A DNA stretch of 64,000 nt from Zygnema cylindricum (lineage: Eukaryota; Streptophyta; Zygnematophyceae; Zygnematales; Zygnemataceae), in contig JBBHKE010002286.1 in assembly GCA_037447655.1 (NCBI GenBank), forward strand, positions 1 to 64,000, in the 5' to 3' direction. Below are positions 11,840 through 23,980 of the stretch, piece by piece. A program made the translations under genes and the position numbers. Below the pieces are notes generated by a model. The model ran no database searches. It had not been told where the DNA came from and saw only the letters and a program-made list of their open reading frames with translations. The first letter of the stretch is position 1. Every line of letters starts with the position of its first letter.

Positions 11840-12248
11840 GAAAGAGGAGAAGGAAGATTATTGGACGCCACAAGAAAAGATAAAAGAGTCAAAGCATTCG
11901 GAATTGTGTGATCGAGATTGATGATTTCATTATGAAACGAGATCCTTTTATACAAAGTGACAAAATACTAATTACCGTGGATAGTCCTGTACTACGCTAC
12001 ACAAAGTAGATTTGGGCGGCTACACAAAGACCAAATCTACTAGACAAAGTTGACCGACGAAAAGAAAAGGAAAGAATAAGACCAAAAGTACAATTACAAG
12101 ACCGCAATTGAATAAGTGGAGTACGGTCTTGTTCACGTAGGACAAAAGACTAAGTGGACGAGACCGCACTTGAATAAGTGGAGTACGGTCTCGGTTGACC
12201 TAGGACGAAATGAGACGTACGCAAACATACCGGAAATTACCCTTAACA
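11840..12248 (-). mobile_element. Copia A 3' LTR (outer boundary uncertain)
   Basis: Reading the minus strand, the LTR begins TGTTAAGGGTAATTTCCGG at 12248, directly after the polypurine tract GGAGGGGGGA (12249-12258). A TATAAAAGG box lies at about 11945-11953. An imperfect direct repeat, (G)TGGAGTACGGTCT, occurs at about 12116 and 12177. The first 71 nt are repeated at 36356-36426 next to the element's integrase, confirming LTR identity. I could not find the terminal CA or a target duplication on the left. Confidence 0.7.
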
Positions 12249-12250
12249 TC

Positions 12251-14298
12251 CCCCCTCCAGCTAAAACTACAAAGGAGTGTTTTAGATGAAAAATAAAGGG
12301 TAATTCGAAAAACAAGGAGGAAGGTGGAGGAGGAAGGTGGAGGACGAAGGCCGGAGGAGAAACGCTGCTGCTCAAAATGAGGGCGATGAAGAGCTTTGGT
12401 GAGAAAGTCAGCAACTTGATCCGCAAATTTCACATAGAGAAATTGAAGGGTTCCATCCTCGACACGCTCCCGAGAATAGTGATATTGAATGTCAATGTGC
12501 TTGGTGCGCTTGTGGTGAACTGGATTTTTGATCGAAACAAGGGCGCCTTAAGAATCGGAGTAGACGGGAGTGGGTCCGAGGGGAGAAAAACCAAGATTGG
12601 CGAGAAGGGTTCGAAGCCAAACAACTTCCTTAGCGGCATGGCAAGCAGCCATGTATTCGGCCTCAATACTGGAGCAAGCTGTAGTAGGTTGTTTCCTGCA
12701 AGACTAAGAGATAAGCCCATTTCCCAAGAAAAAAGACGAGCCAGTAGTAGACCGACGCATCTTGGGCCCAATCGGAGTCAACAAAGCCGATGAGGGTAGT
12801 AGAACCAGAGGAGGAGTAAGTGAGGCAGAAGGATTTAGTGCCATGCACCTACCCAAAGACTCGTTTAGCAGCTGCAAGATGATCTGGAGAAGGCCTATGA
12901 AGAAATTGACTAAGTTTTGTAACCGCGGTAGCAATATCTGGCCGAGTGGCTTGCATGGTACCCACCATAGAGCGGTAAGTGGCATGGAGGGAAGGGGAGA
13001 GGAGGGTGTCGATAGAGGTGACAAGAGGAGAATTGACATCCAAGGGGGTGGAGATAGAAGAGCAATTGGTCAAATCAAAATGGTCAAGGATATCAGAGGT
13101 AAATGTTTCCTAGGAGAGGCAAAGAGTCTTAGTGGAGCGATTAAAGAGGACTTGGATTCCAAGGTAGTATGTGAGTTCACCAAGGTCACTCATGTCAAAG
13201 TGACGCTGAAGAAGGAGTTTAACGGTTCAAATCCCAAAGAGAGATGGACCAACAAAGATGTGGTCATAAAAAAAAAAGAACGATGATTAAGGAAGCACCC
13301 GAGCCACGGGAATAGATGTTAAAGTCAGCGTCAATACGAGTGAAGCCTTCTTTCTTCATAGTGGCATCGATAGTATAGTTCCAATCACGAGGGGATTGTT
13401 TCAAACCGAATATTGTTTTGATAAGGTGACACACTAAGTGTTCAAATCCAGGGGACACATACCCTTCAAGTTGTTGCATATAAATAGTTTTTGAGAGGAC
13501 ACTATTCAAATAGGCATTTTTAACGTCCATTTGATGAACACGGCAATCATGTTCGGCAAATAATACAACGAGAGCCCGAATCGACGTACGACGAGCAACT
13601 GGAGCATAAATGTCGGTGAAATCTATACCTTCAATTTGTGAGAATCCTTTGGCTACCAATCGGGCTTTGTATTTGTCGACGGACCCGTCCACTTTTTGTT
13701 TAACGGGAAACACCCACTTTGAACCGATGGCTTTGCGACTTGAAGGAATAAGAACAAGATTCCAAGTGTCGTTGGATATAAGGGCGGAATATTCTGCGTC
13801 AATTGCACCTTTCCAGAGGTGAGAGTCATGGCGTTTGAGAACAAATTTGAGAGAAAGAGGAGTGGAAATGAGAGAGGCAGAGGTGCCAGCTGAATAAGCG
13901 CAAGCAAAGGATGCATGACTTATGGCTTCAATGAGGCGAGACGGAGAGCCACAAGATCTGGTCGGGTATTGACGAGAAGAATCACAGGGGACATCTGTGG
14001 GGGGTGGGGAAGGGGGAGAGAGTATTGTGGGTGGAAGATTGGAAAACATAGGATCGTCATCATAGGTAAGGTGAGAGGACTCAGATGGGGGGAGAGAAAG
14101 ATCATTTGAGATGATACGGGCATTGATAAGAGGGGGATTAAGAGAAGGGAGTGGAGGAGGGGAAAGCTGGGGGACAAAGAGAGATATGAAGTCGATGTGG
14201 ATTGACTAAGGTCGGGGACATCACAAAGAGAGGGATAAGAAGAGAGGTTAACGGGAGAGGATGGAAGGGGAGGATGGGAGAGAGTTTGGAGAAGGGGG
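12251..14298 (-). pseudogene. Copia A pol: reverse transcriptase and RNase H (broken)
   Basis: Read right to left: a proline/serine-rich linker, the copia RT domain from about 13850 (WKGAIDAEYSAL, KYKARLVAKGFSQ, APVARRTSIRALV, VHQMDVKNAYLN, GLKQSPRDWN), then frameshifted fragments containing SDLGELTYYLGIQ and TRPDIATAVTKLSQF (12849-13073), RNase H with GFVDSDWAQD (12663-12848), and the terminal KFADQVADFLTKALHRPHF near 12430. A poly-A run at 13269 marks one frameshift, just before the catalytic motif. An in-frame TAG near 13120 replaces a position usually occupied by Gln. It is a Ty1/copia element distinct from the B/C/D/E family. The integrase is displaced to 35639-36355 by the gypsy insertion. 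Confidence 0.85.
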
Positions 14299-14382
14299 TG
14301 TAACAAGGTTACAAGGTTGAGAACTTACTGGTTAGAAACTAGGTTGCTATAGTTGCGGTTTCAGAGCAGCGGAGCTGCGATC
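14299..14382 (+). mobile_element. Gypsy 5' LTR, first 84 nt only
   Basis: TGTAACAAGGTTACAAGGTTGAG and the following TTGTTATAGTTGCGGTT-like stretch match the start of the LTR at 35156. AGGGGG (14293-14298) before it equals AGGGGG (35633-35638) after the 3' LTR, giving the target duplication. The copy stops at GCTGCGATCC, where a copia polypurine tract is fused on. Confidence 0.85.
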
Positions 14383-14384
14383 CT

Positions 14385-15447
14385 TGATAAGGGGAGTGTA
14401 GAAATTAATGGTCCATTTTAAGTATTTTCTAGGTCTAAATAGAAATTTAGAAAGAAGCCAAGGCAGTCTACCTCTAACTTCTCTCTCCAACTCTCAAACT
14501 TGTCGCAGTCATTGAGAAATTGGAGAGGGAGCTAGAGCCATGGCTACCTAGGCTATCCAGAGGTTTACGAGAAATTTATATTAGTTAGGGGTTTATTTAC
14601 TAAAAGGTATGTGTCGGCCACAGGATTTGATCCTGGTACCTACCGGCCGGCAGACAGCAGGTAGCCGGTAGCCTTAGCCGTTAAGTCTAGAACTAGTGTT
14701 ACGTACTATATGGTTTGATATTTATTTAAACATCAATACGTAGGATAATTCATTTAACTGTAATTGTTTACGGGATACATAGATCCGGTAATGTATAAGT
14801 ACGGATTACGATACGGACAAGAAATCAATACCGCGCATTTATTTCTTTAGTGAAACGAATACCGCGCATGTATTTATTACGGCTACATTAAATTCGAATT
14901 TAATCGGACGGCCGAAATTAGCGCCGAGATCGCGGAAGAAGATTTTGACGGTTTGTGGCCATCGCCACATCGGATGACACGTGGCGAAATTACATTGGAT
15001 CGTGGTATCTCCGGAGATTATGGCACCGAATCCGGATATGACATGTGTCGACATTTAGGCCATGTCGTACAATGTCCGTACATAAAGTACACCGGCAGCT
15101 GTACTTTTGCGTACAGAACTGTAATCTGATTGGTTCCGTACATCAGTAGATAGAGTTTGTGAGAGAGATAGGACTTAGAAAAATTAGGAGATAGGAACTC
15201 TCTCCCAGAGAGCTTCTGTACAAAAGGTCAACTTTGACCTTCCATAACTTACTGCTCAGGGGAGCAAATTCAAAGATTATTTTTGCTATCGACTCAGGGA
15301 AGTCTTCCTTCACGAGGTGCAGGTGGTCAGAGTTTTTGTCTGCTAGGGTGGCATTTATTCTTGCTGAAACACAAAGGGGTCAGAGTTATCCTACAGGCTT
15401 CTTAGAAGTTGTCCACTCTGAGGACTTATGGAGGTCTCAGAGTTTCA
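14385..15447 (+). mobile_element. Copia D: polypurine tract plus 3' LTR (remnant)
   Basis: ATAAGGGGAG (polypurine tract, as in copia B) precedes an LTR running from TGTAGAAATTAATGG (14397) to GAGTTTCA (15447), 1051 nt, of the copia B type. It keeps an ATG 20 nt before its end and a TATA-box position altered to TACAAAAG (15219). Everything upstream of the polypurine tract is deleted. Its right end abuts the gag start of copia E on the opposite strand, so D had inserted into E. Confidence 0.85.
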
Positions 15448-15611
15448 ATTCTTCATAATGAGATCCTCCAAAGTTCGGTGGCGGACACCTCACTTGTCCC
15501 GAAACAATTCCCCATAAGTGCTTCTCGAAAAGCAACCCCTCTATTGTAAACTCCCAATAAATGAAGTTTGTTCTATGAAACATAGGCACCCTAGATGGTG
15601 GGCCGATAACC
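15448..15611 (-). pseudogene. Copia E: N-terminal gag fragment
   Basis: Minus strand. Directly after the E LTR the frame reads RVIGPPSRVPMF and continues through an FIYWEF motif, parallel to the gag start of copia B. The primer-binding site (15597-15611) has one change from the family (GGTTATCGGCCCACC). The frame starts at ATG 15631 inside the LTR and is cut at 15448 by D. Confidence 0.8.
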
Positions 15612-16912
15612 CGAAATTTTATGGGCTCCATTGCCACACAGAATTCGCAGATCAAAAGAAGCTAATCTAGATAGTGTCGACTTAAAGTTTATACAAACCC
15701 AAATGATTGACCCTTTGACAATCAGAACCCCATTACAGCTTTACCCCTGTGAAATAAGACTTTTTGTGTGATCAGTTCCACCACTTAATGCAAAGTTAGA
15801 ATATGGGTTTTGGACACATTCACCCACTTTGCCTATCCCCTAGAAATGCAATCACCCTTACAGGCAAATAGTCTGACCATCTACACCCGTGTGTAGCATG
15901 AACTCCCCTGAGTCGGCAGCAAAAAGAATCATTGAATTTGGTCAACTGAATTGACAGTTATGGCTGGCCAAAGAGTGCCATTTATACAAGGTGCTCTCTG
16001 GGAGAGGCAGTTACCTACCAGAAATATTCTAAGTCCTAAACCCCTCTCTAAACCTTCTAGTACTGAGGTACGGACAAATCGCATTACTGTATAGTACATA
16101 AAGGTACAGATGCCGGTGTACCTTTTGTACGGTCACCGTATGACATGGCTAAAAAGTCAACGCATGTCTTATCTGGATTCCCTCTTATAATCTTCGAAAT
16201 TCCTGCTTCTAAATCTTATCTCTCCACGTGGCGCCAAGTCATGCCGCGTCAGAAAAATGGTACCATACAAGAAAGTACAAGTGCCGGAGTTCTTTTTGAA
16301 GGTACATTTTACGATGTCGCCATAGTGCGACATTTGTCGCTTTCGGATTTGATTTCTGCCGTTCCGGAAATTCCGTAATCCTGTATGTTGTTGCCACGTG
16401 TCATACGGAGTGGCGGAGTCCGCAAACCGACAAATTGTCTTTTCCGCGAGACCGGCGCTAACCACGGCCGTCCGATTGATATAGATATTAAATACGAACC
16501 GTCGAAACAAATGTCCGTACTATTTGTTTCGTCCGGTACTAATAGTACAACTGTTTTTATGTCCTGTAGACCGTAATCTAGTTAAATGAGAAAACCTACG
16601 TGTATGTGTTTAAATACATATCAAACCCTATATACTTTAGCAAAAGTCCTAGACTAAATGGACAAAGCTAACGGCTACTATGAGGGATGGCAGGTACCAG
16701 GATAAAATCTTGGGTCCGTTATTCCTTTTGGTAAATCTACTCAGATTCTACTACCTGTCTCTCTAGACAGCTTAGGTAGCCATGGCTCTAGCTCCCTCTT
16801 CAGCCTCTAGTGGCTACAACAAGTGTGGGGGCTTGGAGAAGAAGTTAGAGGCAGACTGCCTCTGCTATTTTCCTATCCTAAAGTAGACCTAGAAAATACT
16901 CAAATATCAACA
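15612..16912 (-). mobile_element. Copia E 5' LTR
   Basis: 1301 nt. On the minus strand it starts TGTTGATATTTGAGTATTTTC at 16912 and ends next to the primer site at 15612, with the usual terminal CA mutated to CG. A TATAAATGG box lies at 15978-15986. It is closest to the solo LTR at 37241-38452. A T-arm-like hairpin is at 16697-16713. It had inserted into the zinc-knuckle region of the gypsy gag, whose sequence resumes at 16913. Confidence 0.85.
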
Positions 16913-18622
16913 GTTCCCCGGATCATATGGCCCGAGAATGCCCAAAATGGAGGGACAAGCCTAACGTCATGAGGTTAACTGGTGAAGGGGGAGACCCTCT
17001 AATATTTCATGGTCGAGTTGGAGTGAGCGCAGCTAGCTTCATGGTGGACTCCGGCGCATTGGGGAACTTCATCAATGAGGTGAGGGCGAAAAAGTTGAAA
17101 GTCCCTCTCGTGGTGCTAAAGGATCGTCAGTTGGTGCAATTCGCCGACAGAAGTTCCCTATCCATTACTCATCAAACTCCAAGATTACGCGTCGGAGTTG
17201 GGAAGTTCCAATGGTACGACACCCTTCATGTGTTACCTCTTCGAGACCATGAGGTCATTTTGGGGAAGCCGTGGCTACGAAAATGGAATCCGACGATCGA
17301 TTGGAGAAGTGGCAACATGAGAGTGCAGAAGGGTGAAGATGAGTTTGAGGTAAAAGCGGGAGCGGCTGGTAAGAGAGCGGAAGAGGGACGCCTACTTTTG
17401 GCCTTACAGTTAAATAGGGCACTCAAGAAAGGGGAGACAATTGGTTTTGCGGTCGTCCAACCTATGGAGGAGTTGGAATTTTGGATTCCAGAGGAATGGA
17501 GGAAGAATGATCCCGACTTCGACTCAAAAGAAGGTGACGACACCGGAAAGACTTCCGTCGAGGCCCTGGAAGTCGTGACAAAACTTCTCGAGGAGTTTGT
17601 AGATGTCTTTCCCCTGAAGCTTCAAAAGGCTTACCTCCGAAGCGCGAAGTGGACCACAAGATAGAGCTTGTTCCCGGAGTGGTACCCCCGGCTAATCAGA
17701 TGTATAAGATGAGTTACACCAAATTGGACAAACTCAAAAAGCAACTTGCGGAGTTGGTCGAAGCAGGAGAAATTGAACCGAGCAAGTCACCATATGGAGC
17801 ACCCGTTCTCTTTGTAAATAAGAAAGATGGAGGTTTTCGTATGTGTGTGGATTACCGAGCGCTAAACAATTTAACGGTGAAGAATACGTACCCCTTACCA
17901 AGAATAGATGAACTGTTGGATCGACTACGAGGTGCTAAATATTTGTCGAAGATCGATTTGCGAAGCGGTTATCACCAAATCAGAATTGCTGAGGAAGATG
18001 TGGAAAAGACGGCATTTGGAACTCGGTACGGTCATTTCCAATTTCGAGTTATGCTGTTCCGATTGACCAACGCACCAGCTACCTTTATGCATTTGATGAA
18101 TTCCATCTTTAGGCAATATTTGGACACGTTTGTAATTGTCTTTCTAGAGGACATCTTGGTGAATAACCGAACGCTGGAGGATAATATAGAGTATCTACGG
18201 ACGGTCCTACAAGTTCTTCGGGAGAACAATTTGTACGCAAAGAGGAGTAAATGTGACTTCTTGAAGTAGAAAATTGAGTTTTTGGGTCATGTGGTGAGCC
18301 GAGATGGGATAGCACTGGATCCGAACAAAACTAGGGCAGTGAAGGAGTGGCCACAGCTGGCAAACATTATGGAGTTACGGAGATTTCTTGGATTATGCTC
18401 GTACTATCGTTGTTTTGTCGAAGGTTTGCCAAAAATTGCTTACTTAAGAATGACGCACCCTACGAGTGGAAAACAGTGCAAGGGGCAGCCTTTGACGCGC
18501 TAAAGGAGCGATTGGTTACCGCCCCTGTTTTAGCTGTCCCCGACCCAGACTTACCTTGGACAATAATCATCGACGCCAATGATACGACTATTGGAGCGAT
18601 CCTTATGCAGGATCAAGGAAAA
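16913..18622 (+). pseudogene. Gypsy (chromovirus) gag end, protease, reverse transcriptase, RNase H start
   Basis: The first residues (MARECPKW) are the tail of a CCHC zinc knuckle; the rest of gag is deleted. An aspartic protease follows with FMVDSGALGNF (D at about 17047). A frameshift near 17630 leads into the RT at 17649-18269: [64 protein letters not shown]. The catalytic box reads VFLEDILV, where Ty3/gypsy RTs have Y/F-x-D-D, so the first catalytic Asp is Glu. TAG at 18267 interrupts before IEFLGHVVSRDG. After another shift near 18420 the RNase H starts (IIDANDTTIGAIL) and is broken at 18622 by copia B. Continues at 25048. Confidence 0.9.
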
Positions 18623-19641
18623 TGTAGAAACTAATGGTTTTATTAGTATTTATATAGAAGTCGAGGCAGTCTATCTCTAACTTCTCTCTCCAACTCTCAA
18701 ACTTGTCGCAATCACTGAGAAGTTGGAGAGGAAGCTAGAGCCATGGCTACCTTGGCTATCCTGAGGTTTACGGGAATTTAATTTTAGGATTTATTTATTT
18801 AATTAAAAGGTACGCGCCAGCGGCAAGATTTGATCCCTGTACCTACCGGCCGGTAGACAAGTAGTCGGTAGCCTTAGCCGTTAAGTCTAGCAGTAGTATT
18901 ACGTACTATATAGTTTGATAATTAATTATATGAGTAATTCATTTAACTATAACACATTACAGGATACATAGATCCAGTAATATATAGAGTACGGATTACG
19001 GTACGGACTCGAAATCAATACTGCGCATTTGTTTCGTAAGTGAAACAAATATCGGCATGTATTTATTACGGCTACGATTAAATCCGAATTTAATTGGACG
19101 TCCAGGATTAGCGCCGAGATCGCGGAGAAAGATTTCGGCGGTTTGTGGCCATCGCCACATCGGATGACGCGTGGCAGAATTCCGTTGGATCGAGGAATCT
19201 CCGGAGATTATGGTACCGAATTCAAATATGACATGTGTCGACATTTAGGCCATGTCGTACACTGTCCGTACCTAAAGTACACCGGCAGCTGTAGTTTTGC
19301 GTACGGAACTCAATTCTGATTGGTTCCGTACATCAGTAGATAGAGTCTGTGAGAGAGATAGGACTTAGAAAAATTTAGAAGATAGGACCCTCTCTCCCAG
19401 AGAGCTTCTGTATAAAAGGTCAACTTTGACCCTCCATAACTTACTGCTCAGGGGAGCAAATTCAGAGATTCTTTTTGCTACCGACTCAAGGGAGTCGTGC
19501 CTTCACAGCGGTGCAGGTGGTTAGGGTTTTTGTCTGCCAGGGTGGCAGTTATTTTTGTTGGAACACAAAGGGGTCAGGATTATCCTAGAGGCTTCTTGGA
19601 AAATGTCTACTCTGAGGACTTATGGAGGTCTCAGAGTTTCA
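18623..19641 (+). repeat. Copia B 5' LTR
   Basis: 1019 nt from TGTAGAAACTAATGG to GAGTTTCA. Relative to the 3' LTR it lacks about 20 nt near 18653 and carries scattered substitutions. TATAAAAGG is at 19411-19419. It contains the polyprotein ATG at 19622. Confidence 0.95.
19411..19419 (+). promoter_or_regulatory. TATA box of copia B LTR
   Basis: TATAAAAGG lies about 210 nt before the polyprotein ATG. It is conserved at the same place in the 3' LTR (24812), as TATAAATGG in the solo LTR (38077) and copia E (15978), and degraded in D (15219). Confidence 0.7.
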
Positions 19642-22600
19642 GGTTATGGGCCCACCCTCTAGGGTACCAATCTTTAATGGAACTGGCTTCATATACTGGG
19701 AAAGTATGATGATAGGAGCTCTATGCGAAAAAAGGTTTTGGGGGAAAGTGAGTGGACGGTTGGGGCGTCCATCAAGTCTTGGAATTCCTCCAGGGTTAGG
19801 AGGAACCAGATTCACCAGGAAAGAGGACCCACCTTCAACAGAGGAAACAAAAGAAGGAGAGGTGGTGGACAAAGGTAAAGAGAAGGAGACGATCACACCA
19901 ATAGCAACTGGTTCGACATTCATGTCACCTATTCCGAGGAATGAGGAGAATGATACTGAAACCTGGGACTTCAACAATATGGCGGCAAAGCACTTCATCC
20001 TACGCCATCTCACTCAAGGACTTGCATGTCCTCATTTGCAGGTAGAAAGAGCATCCGATCTTTGGATGGCTCTCATAGAGATGTACAGAAGTGGTACGAT
20101 TCAGCAACAACAGTTGGCTGATCAGAAAGTTAAGGAGTATGTATACAAAGGGGGAAATATGTTGGATTTTTGCAATGAGCTTGCTACACTCTTCATGGAG
20201 CTACAGAGTGCGGGAAAAGATTTTAGTGAAAAAGAAAAGGTTAATTGTTTACTGATGAAGTTACCTGAAGAGTTCGTGAACATAGTTTACCGTGTGCAGG
20301 ACTTGCCTGACTCAAGGTGGATATGGAACTCAGTGGTAGGGATGATTCTCGTTCAAGAGAATACAATTGAAATCCGAATGGGAGGAAAGAGTGGCCAAGC
20401 CTTGGCAACAGCGACTGATTAGAGGAACAAGGATCCCCGAAAACCGGTCGGAAACTATGGGGGTAGGGAGCAGAAAAAACAGGCAGATGAGTTCGAACCA
20501 AGGGCTCCCAAAGGTCTATGTCACTTTTGTAAGAAACCGGGGCACTATATGGCAGAGTGCACTAAGCTAAACGAGCTTTGGTTAAAGGAGGGGCAGACCG
20601 GTGGTACCCCGAGAGGAAAGAAAAAGGCCCTTATCACACAGGTACTTGAGGCTGAATCTGAGGACGAGGACGATGAGCTCCTTTTGGATGAGGAGTTGGA
20701 GGCGAAAAATGAGGTCGAAATTCCACGAAGGCAGAAATGTGCTTACGGTGGATTGAAAGGTGAAGCAGGCTGGATTGTAGATTCAGGTGCCTCCATGCAC
20801 ATGTGTAAGGATAGACACCTGTTCACTAAGATAAGAAAGATTCCCACCGTAGAGATAGAGTACGGGGATGTGAGGATAGTCACCACTACTCTTGTAGGAT
20901 CGGTAGATCTAAAAGTGTTAGTAGAAGGAAAGACATCCATATTAACATTCTCCGATGTATTGTTTATTCCGGAGCTGAACAAAAATCTTATCTCTACATC
21001 AGTATTAGATGATAAGGGTTTTTTTACTAGCACTAGGGAAGGAGTCTTTACTGCTAGTTTTGAGGATGATGTCTATTTCATTGCTGAGAAAGGTAGCCAT
21101 GGGATGTTTAGGCTGATCTTAAGTAATGAAAAGAAGAAACTTTATTATGCTGGTGTTCATGATATTATGATGTGGCATAAGAGGCTTGGGCATGTGAATC
21201 TAGATAAGTTAAGAGAGATGAAAAAGATGGGAGTGGTGGAAGGGATTCAGTTCAGTGAGAGTGATGATATAAGTGATTGTAGTGGATGTGCTCAAGGTAA
21301 AGAACACAGATTACCCTTTCCTAAATCAGCCACCTATAAGGGAGAAAAAATTCTAGATCTAGTACACACAGATATTTGGGGACCGGCTAAAGTGCCCTCA
21401 CCGGGGGGGAAGAGATTTATGATGACTATAACTGATGATTGGTCTCGGTATTCCCGGGTATATTTTTTGAAAAACAAGTCCGAAGTTGAGGATTGTTTTA
21501 GACAATATAAAGCATGGAGCGAAAAACTCCATGAAACTCCAATCAAGAGAGTAAGGAGTGACAATGGTGGAGAGTATACTTCTAACCAGTTTGAGGATTT
21601 TCTGAGGGATGATGGGGTTCAACACCAAAAGACAGTTCCAGAAAATCCGGAACAGAATGGGGTAGTTGAAAGGTTAAATAGAACACTAAGTGATAGTGCT
21701 AGAAGTATGTTGTCAGATAAAAAGATAGGAAAAAGGTTTTGGGCAGAAGCAATGAACTGTGCTAATTACCTCAAGAATAGAGTTCTTACTTCAGCTATAA
21801 AAGATCAAACACCTTATGAGAGATGGACAGGCCGGAAACCAGACATATCTCACTTAAAGGTTTTCGGCAGTCAAGTATTCAATCTAGATACTGATCGGTC
21901 CAATTGGAAGCTAGATCCTAAAGGAAAACCGGGATACTTATTAGGATATGATGAAGATGTTAAAGGATATAGAGTTTATGATCTAAAAAGGGAAGATATA
22001 ATCTTAGTAAAGCATCTAGTAGTTATGGATGAAGGAAAGTCTGTGGATCCCTTCAAATATACGAAGTCAGTAAAAATCAGATTTGAGTCAGAAAATTCCG
22101 ATGACTTTGAGCTTCCTAACTATCCAGGTTTTAGAGAAGATGACATTCTTGCAGGAACAAATCAGACCGAAAAGGACTCAGCTGTGGAAACTCCAGTGAC
22201 AACTCTACTCGAAGCGGAAGACGTGGTGGAAATTGATTCGGAATCAAGGGATAGGGGAGAAGCTGAGTTTGTTCGAAAGAATCCACGAGAACCATCTATT
22301 CCGGCCTCAGATTTTGAGGGGGGGAGGAGAAGTAGCAAAAGACTGCAAGAAAAACAGGTTAATAACAAGGTAACTAAACTATCTCATCAAGATGAACCTC
22401 AAACTTATGGAGAGGCGATGACTTGTCCAGAAAGAAACCAGTGGAAGAGAGCCATCAATGAGGAGATGGCTTCAATCATGGCAGCCGATACTTGGGAGCT
22501 GGTGGACTGTCCACCTAACCGAAAACCAATTGGTTGTAAGTGGGTTTTCAAACTAAAACTGAACCCAGATAACACAATCGAGCGCTACAAGGCCAGATTA

Positions 22601-23979
22601 GTGGCAAAGGGATTTACAAAAAGGAAGGAATTGACTACGAGGAAACCTTTGCCCCGGTGGTCAGATTTCCCTCCGTCCGCATACTTCTCAGTTTAGCAAT
22701 GGCGGAAGACATGGAAGTGCATCAGATGGACATCAAGACAGCCTTTTTGCATGGAGAATTGGAAGAGGAGATCTTCATGCGACAACCCGAAGGTTTTGTG
22801 GAGGAAGGAGAGGAGAGTAAGGTATGCCTGCTGATTAAATCTCTTTATGGTTTGATACAGGCGCCTCGACAGTGGAATAAGAAGCTTGATGAGTTTCTTA
22901 CCGGTCAGGGATATATTCGGATCAGCTCAGATCACTCAATCTATGTTTTCGAAGATGAGGAAGGTTTTATATTTATTGCAATTTATGTTGATGATTTGCT
23001 TGTATTAAGTAAATCAATGGAAAAAATTAACAAACTGAAAACCGATCTTAAGGGGAGATTTGAAATGAAGGATATGGGAGAAGCAAGATATATTTTGGGA
23101 ATTCAAGTAGAGAGAGACCGAAAAAGGAAATTTATAAAACTGACTCAAAAGGAAGCAATAGGGAACATGCTTGAAAAATTTCAAATGGACAAAGCTAATA
23201 GTTGTACAACTCCAATGGAGTTGAAGAAGGGAAGTGAGGGGAGTGAGGAAGAAGGAGTCATAGTCTTAGGCGAGGAATTATCTCCTGATGAACAAAAGTT
23301 CATGCAGACTATTCCTTACAGGCAAGTAGTGGGAAGTCTAATCTATTTTATGAATTGTACCCGGCCGGATTTAGCTGCAGCTGTAGGAGTGCTGAGTAGA
23401 AGTCTAAATGCTCCCACTAAGAAGGATTGGGAGGCAGCTAAGAGAGTCCTTAGATATTTGGTAGGAACTAGAGATCTATGGTTGCATTTGGGTGGGGAGA
23501 ATACTGACATCACTACTTGGAGTGATGCCAGTTATGGTGATGCTCCGATGAGGAGATGTACTTCTGGATATGTATTATATATGGGTGATGGGGCTTATTG
23601 TTGGAGTAGCAAACAGCAAAAGGTTATTGCTCAGTCCACCATGGAGGCTGAGTATATGGCCTCTTGCTGTGCTGTAAAAGAATTGATGTGGGTCAAGTCT
23701 TTGCTTGGTGAGCTTGGTCACCTTAAGAGTGGTGTGCAGAAAATATTTTGTGATAATCAGGCAGCAATCGCTATTTCTGCCAATCCTAAACACCATTTTA
23801 AAGCCAAACACATGGACATCAGACTCAGCTTTGTTAGAGAGAAAGTAGAAAACAAAATAATCAGTTTAGAGTACAGACCAGATAGTGAGATGGAAGCAGA
23901 TATGATGACCAAACCTGTGCCTTCCCCTAAGCTAATTTTTTGCAGGGAGAAGTGTGGTCTGAAATTAAAGATTGACTAG
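19622..23979 (+). pseudogene. Copia B gag-pol polyprotein (one stop, one frameshift)
   Basis: About 1450 codons. It starts at an ATG 20 nt inside the 5' LTR (MEVSEFQ), then reads through the primer site (VMGPPSRV). Domains in order: UBN2-type gag (about 19960-20400), TAG at 20420, CCHC zinc knuckle CHFCKKPGHYMAEC (20519-20560), protease DSGAS (about 20780), integrase with HKRLGHVN, CSGCAQGK, HTDIWG, SDNGGEYT and NGVVERLN (about 21170-21690, catalytic D, D, E present), a linker, RT with YVDDLLVLS (about 22986), and RNase H with DASYGDA (about 23524), AEYMAS and CDNQAAI, ending KID-TAG at 23977. A 1-nt deletion in an A-run near 22618 shifts frame at the start of RT. An alternative start is the ATG inside the primer site (19646). 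The enzyme motifs are intact, so lesions are recent. Confidence 0.93.
19642..19656 (+). promoter_or_regulatory. Primer-binding site: half-tRNA initiator Met type
   Basis: GGTTATGGGCCCACC begins at the first base after the LTR. It is the complement of nucleotides 25-39 of plant initiator tRNA-Met (GGUGGGCCCAUAACC, anticodon stem-loop). It does not match the tRNA 3' end that most plant copia elements use. Position 39 is where the tRNA is cut to prime Drosophila copia. The same 15 nt occur in copia C (32208-32222). The site is translated as part of gag. Confidence 0.8.
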
Positions 23980-23980
23980 A

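Noticed and set aside
10134-11955. Frames ending in IYIYIY
   Set aside because: Products of (TA)n microsatellites.
14620-14700. A genuine tRNA gene in the LTR
   Set aside because: Only a T-arm-like hairpin is convincing; no complete acceptor stem, D-arm and anticodon arm can be drawn.
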